A DNA stretch of 30,939 bases, taken from assembly GCA_003857395.1 (NCBI GenBank), contig RPRC01000013.1:1-30939 (forward strand). The letters are read 5' to 3'. The number at the start of each line of letters is the position of its first letter. The first letter of the stretch is position 1. This DNA is from Geobacter sp. GTDB lineage: Bacteria > Desulfobacterota > Desulfuromonadia > Geobacterales > Geobacteraceae. Under the pieces are notes generated by a model. That model worked only from the letters and a program-made list of their open reading frames with translations. It was not told the DNA's origin and ran no database searches. Position numbers and translations under genes: made by a program. Positions 28,907 to 30,939 of the stretch are shown piece by piece.

Positions 28907-29830
28907 ATGAGCCGAGCAGGAATGTTTATGAGAGAACCCTTTGGGCTCTCTATTCAGGGTGATAATTGGATGTTAAAGGGTAAATCCCTTTATGCCAATA
29001 ATATCATCGCCCCGACGCCTGGTAAAATTTACTATGTGTCTGTGGCAACAGGTGCGGATACGTACCTTGGTACGTCTTGGAAGAAACCTTACAAGACCAT
29101 TGCAAAAGCAATAACCATGGTGAACACTGGAGGTTTTAGCAATAATCTGATTATTGTGGCTCCAGGAACGTATCCAGAAAGCCTCACACCACCGACGGTG
29201 GGCTGTATGATCCTTGGGGTAGGGAGTTTTGGCAGTGTTGCACAGCCACTGATATCACCAGCTGCTGGGGATCCAGTAGTTGGAGCTGTTAGTAAACTAG
29301 CGTTGATAAACCTCAGGTTTCAATCTAACGCTGTAAATACTAACTGTTTGAATTTAACTACAGTTCAGGATATGCTTGTTGAGAACTGTACATTCATCTC
29401 CAACAATGCCACAACTGGTGGGAATGCGATCGATGTAGAGACATCGATGTATGATAGTGTTATCAAGGGTTGTTACTTTACTACTTTAGAGGCTGGAACT
29501 CCATTCCTTAAGGGGATCTATATCACTAAAGCAGCTAGAAACCTAATCATTGGTAACATTATTACTGGTTTAAAGGTCAATGCCACTGCTAGAGGTATTC
29601 ATATAGTGGCTTCTACCGGCCCTGCTTATTTAGATAACATTATCAAGGATAATATTATCTATATTGGGGCAGCTGGGGAAGGTATCACTGATGCCGATTC
29701 TATGTCTCTAATTATAGGGAATAGAATAATGACGGTGGCTGGTACTAGCATGACAGCAGCTGCAGGTTCTATGATAGATAATAAGTGGCATAATGCAACA
29801 GCATGTGTTACTGTATTTGCTGAGACCTAG
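28907..29830 (+). CDS. Right-handed beta-helix virion protein
   Basis: This 307-aa protein carries the pectate-lyase-like pattern of repeated short strands: TYLGTSWKKPYKTIAKAITM, NNLIIVAPGTYPESL, LALINLRFQSNAVNTNCLNL, MLVENCTFISNNATTGGNAI and NLIIGNIITGLKVNATARGI. The 'TG.D...GTSWKKPYKTI..A' opening is typical of phage proteins with parallel beta-helix folds. It may be a head spike or decoration, since it lies between a small head protein and the major capsid. No catalytic residues are evident. AAGGAGGTGCTGAT precedes ATG 28907. Confidence 0.82.
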   Translation: MSRAGMFMREPFGLSIQGDNWMLKGKSLYANNIIAPTPGKIYYVSVATGADTYLGTSWKKPYKTIAKAITMVNTGGFSNNLIIVAPGTYPESLTPPTVGCMILGVGSFGSVAQPLISPAAGDPVVGAVSKLALINLRFQSNAVNTNCLNLTTVQDMLVENCTFISNNATTGGNAIDVETSMYDSVIKGCYFTTLEAGTPFLKGIYITKAARNLIIGNIITGLKVNATARGIHIVASTGPAYLDNIIKDNIIYIGAAGEGITDADSMSLIIGNRIMTVAGTSMTAAAGSMIDNKWHNATACVTVFAET

Positions 29831-29873
29831 CAGCGAACGGTTTTTCTTTTGAAAATAAGAGAAGGAGTTTGAA

Positions 29874-30939
29874 ATGAGCGTAACTGCTCCGTTTTTAGGT
29901 ATGCAAACAACGGGAGGATGGGAGGCTAATCAGCCTCTTGAATCCTACAGGGAAGAAATTCTCTTCCTTGATCCTAATGGGACTGCCCCGCTGCTTGGTA
30001 TGCTGAGTAAAATGGGTGCTGGAAAACCACTGAATAGTGGTGCATACCATTGGTATACTCAGGTAATGCCAGAGCAGGGCGGTACTATTACGGATGTTTG
30101 CCTGGATAGTGACTTCACAACGTATGTTTCTGGCGCTGTAGCTGGAAGCATTCTGTATGTTCGAGTCACTGCCACACCGGCTACCGGCGTAGCCCAAGTG
30201 AGTGAATTCCGTCCGGATCAACTTGTTGTTCTGCGGTATTCACTGGATGATACGGTCGATGTATTGGCTAGAGTTCTTTCGATTGTTGTAAATGGCACGA
30301 GTTCCTACGTGGTTGTCAAGCTTGTTGAAGCCGATGACAACTCCGCAAGGGGTTACAACCTAGCGAATGCGGACAAGATGTATGTAGTTGGTTCTTCCCA
30401 TCAGGAAGGTGGAATGCCACCGACGGGTGTCAACTACGTACCGACCAGGATTTCATCTCATACGATGATTTCCAAGGATACCTGGAAGATTAGTGGTTCT
30501 GCGCTGGAGACAGAACTTCGTACAGCTCCCAATAGGGCTGCCATTATTGCACAGAAACGTCAGACGTGCAGAATGCTCCATTTTAATGAGATGGAAGGAG
30601 CCTGTTTCTTCAATAAATACGGTGAAGAAACCGCAGGTGATGGTTCGTCCATTTGGAAGTTCATGGGGATCTTCGAGTTTGTGAAGACATATGCATCTTC
30701 CAACATTGATAACTTCCGGTACAACGCCGCGTATTCTACATTAAGTTGGACTGAAGGTGGTGAAGACTGGATCAACACGGCTTTGAATGCTAACTTCAAG
30801 TACAAAGCACGTGATATGATCACACCACCTGATAGAATCGGCTTCACCGGATTGGATGGTCTCCAGGCTCTCAACAACCTTGCCCTAGCAGCTGGACAGC
30901 CAAGGCTTGAGCCGAAGCAGAAGGCTTGGGGTATCCAAG
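29874..30939 (+). CDS. Major capsid protein, SU10/DUF5309-like (3' part beyond window)
   Basis: The first 355 codons are visible. The protein begins MSVTAPFLGMQTTGGWEANQ and continues SYREEILFLDPNGTAPLLGM. That 'sYr..I....p.gtaPll.ml.k.ga....s..y.W.....' layout matches the N-terminus of HK97-fold capsids of the SU10/DUF5309 group. QKRQTCRMLHFNEMEGACFF at about 224-243 fits the conserved spine-helix region of that group. GAAGGAG six bases before ATG 29874 is a strong ribosome site. The end lies beyond the window. Confidence 0.82.
   Translation, partial: MSVTAPFLGMQTTGGWEANQPLESYREEILFLDPNGTAPLLGMLSKMGAGKPLNSGAYHWYTQVMPEQGGTITDVCLDSDFTTYVSGAVAGSILYVRVTATPATGVAQVSEFRPDQLVVLRYSLDDTVDVLARVLSIVVNGTSSYVVVKLVEADDNSARGYNLANADKMYVVGSSHQEGGMPPTGVNYVPTRISSHTMISKDTWKISGSALETELRTAPNRAAIIAQKRQTCRMLHFNEMEGACFFNKYGEETAGDGSSIWKFMGIFEFVKTYASSNIDNFRYNAAYSTLSWTEGGEDWINTALNANFKYKARDMITPPDRIGFTGLDGLQALNNLALAAGQPRLEPKQKAWGIQ

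Overview
This window is part of a double-stranded DNA tailed bacteriophage genome (or a prophage region). It has tightly packed small genes, ATGA and TAATG start/stop overlaps, strong AGGAGG-like ribosome binding sites, and a full set of head and packaging genes. I see no integrase, transposase, rRNA or CRISPR array. The AT-rich sequence and strong Shine-Dalgarno sites would suit a low-to-moderate GC bacterial host, perhaps a Firmicute, but the host cannot be fixed from this sequence.

Two divergent blocks meet in a long intergenic region at 16766-17607. The left block (1-16765) runs leftward and holds replication, recombination, nucleotide and many small accessory genes. From the centre outward it contains a run of small Cys-rich and acidic proteins (8.8-16.8 kb), a RecB/Cas4-like nuclease, a Sak4-like RecA-fold ATPase with a likely DUF669-type partner, a HAD-family deoxyribonucleotidase-like protein, a ParB-like/DNA methyltransferase fusion, and a DNA polymerase I-type enzyme with a uracil-DNA glycosylase-like domain at its N-terminus (cut by the window edge). 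Two tRNA-like elements with non-canonical central arms lie in this block.

The right block (17608-30939) runs rightward and is the late region. Its order is: putative small terminase, M15 endolysin, virion proteins including a LamG-like adhesin, small membrane proteins, tail fibre, large terminase, portal, membrane-anchored small protein, scaffold-like protein, small head protein, beta-helix protein, and major capsid protein (cut by the right edge). Placing lysis and fibre genes between the two terminase genes is unusual.

The non-coding layer is the most unusual part. (i) Six copies of a roughly 31-bp palindrome, with arms close to ATCCCTWTGGTCAA and TTGACCAWAGGGAT, each sit just 5' of a gene in both blocks. 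(ii) A 61-bp imperfect inverted repeat (15511-15571 and 15784-15844) brackets an AT-rich, repeat-filled 212-bp spacer and is a candidate replication origin. (iii) Two oppositely facing promoters (12549-12577, 17543-17571) share the same extended sequence and 17-bp spacing. (iv) The central regulatory region carries several CTGCCA palindromes. Together these suggest a phage-wide regulatory circuit with at least one dedicated DNA- or RNA-binding regulator that I cannot identify here.
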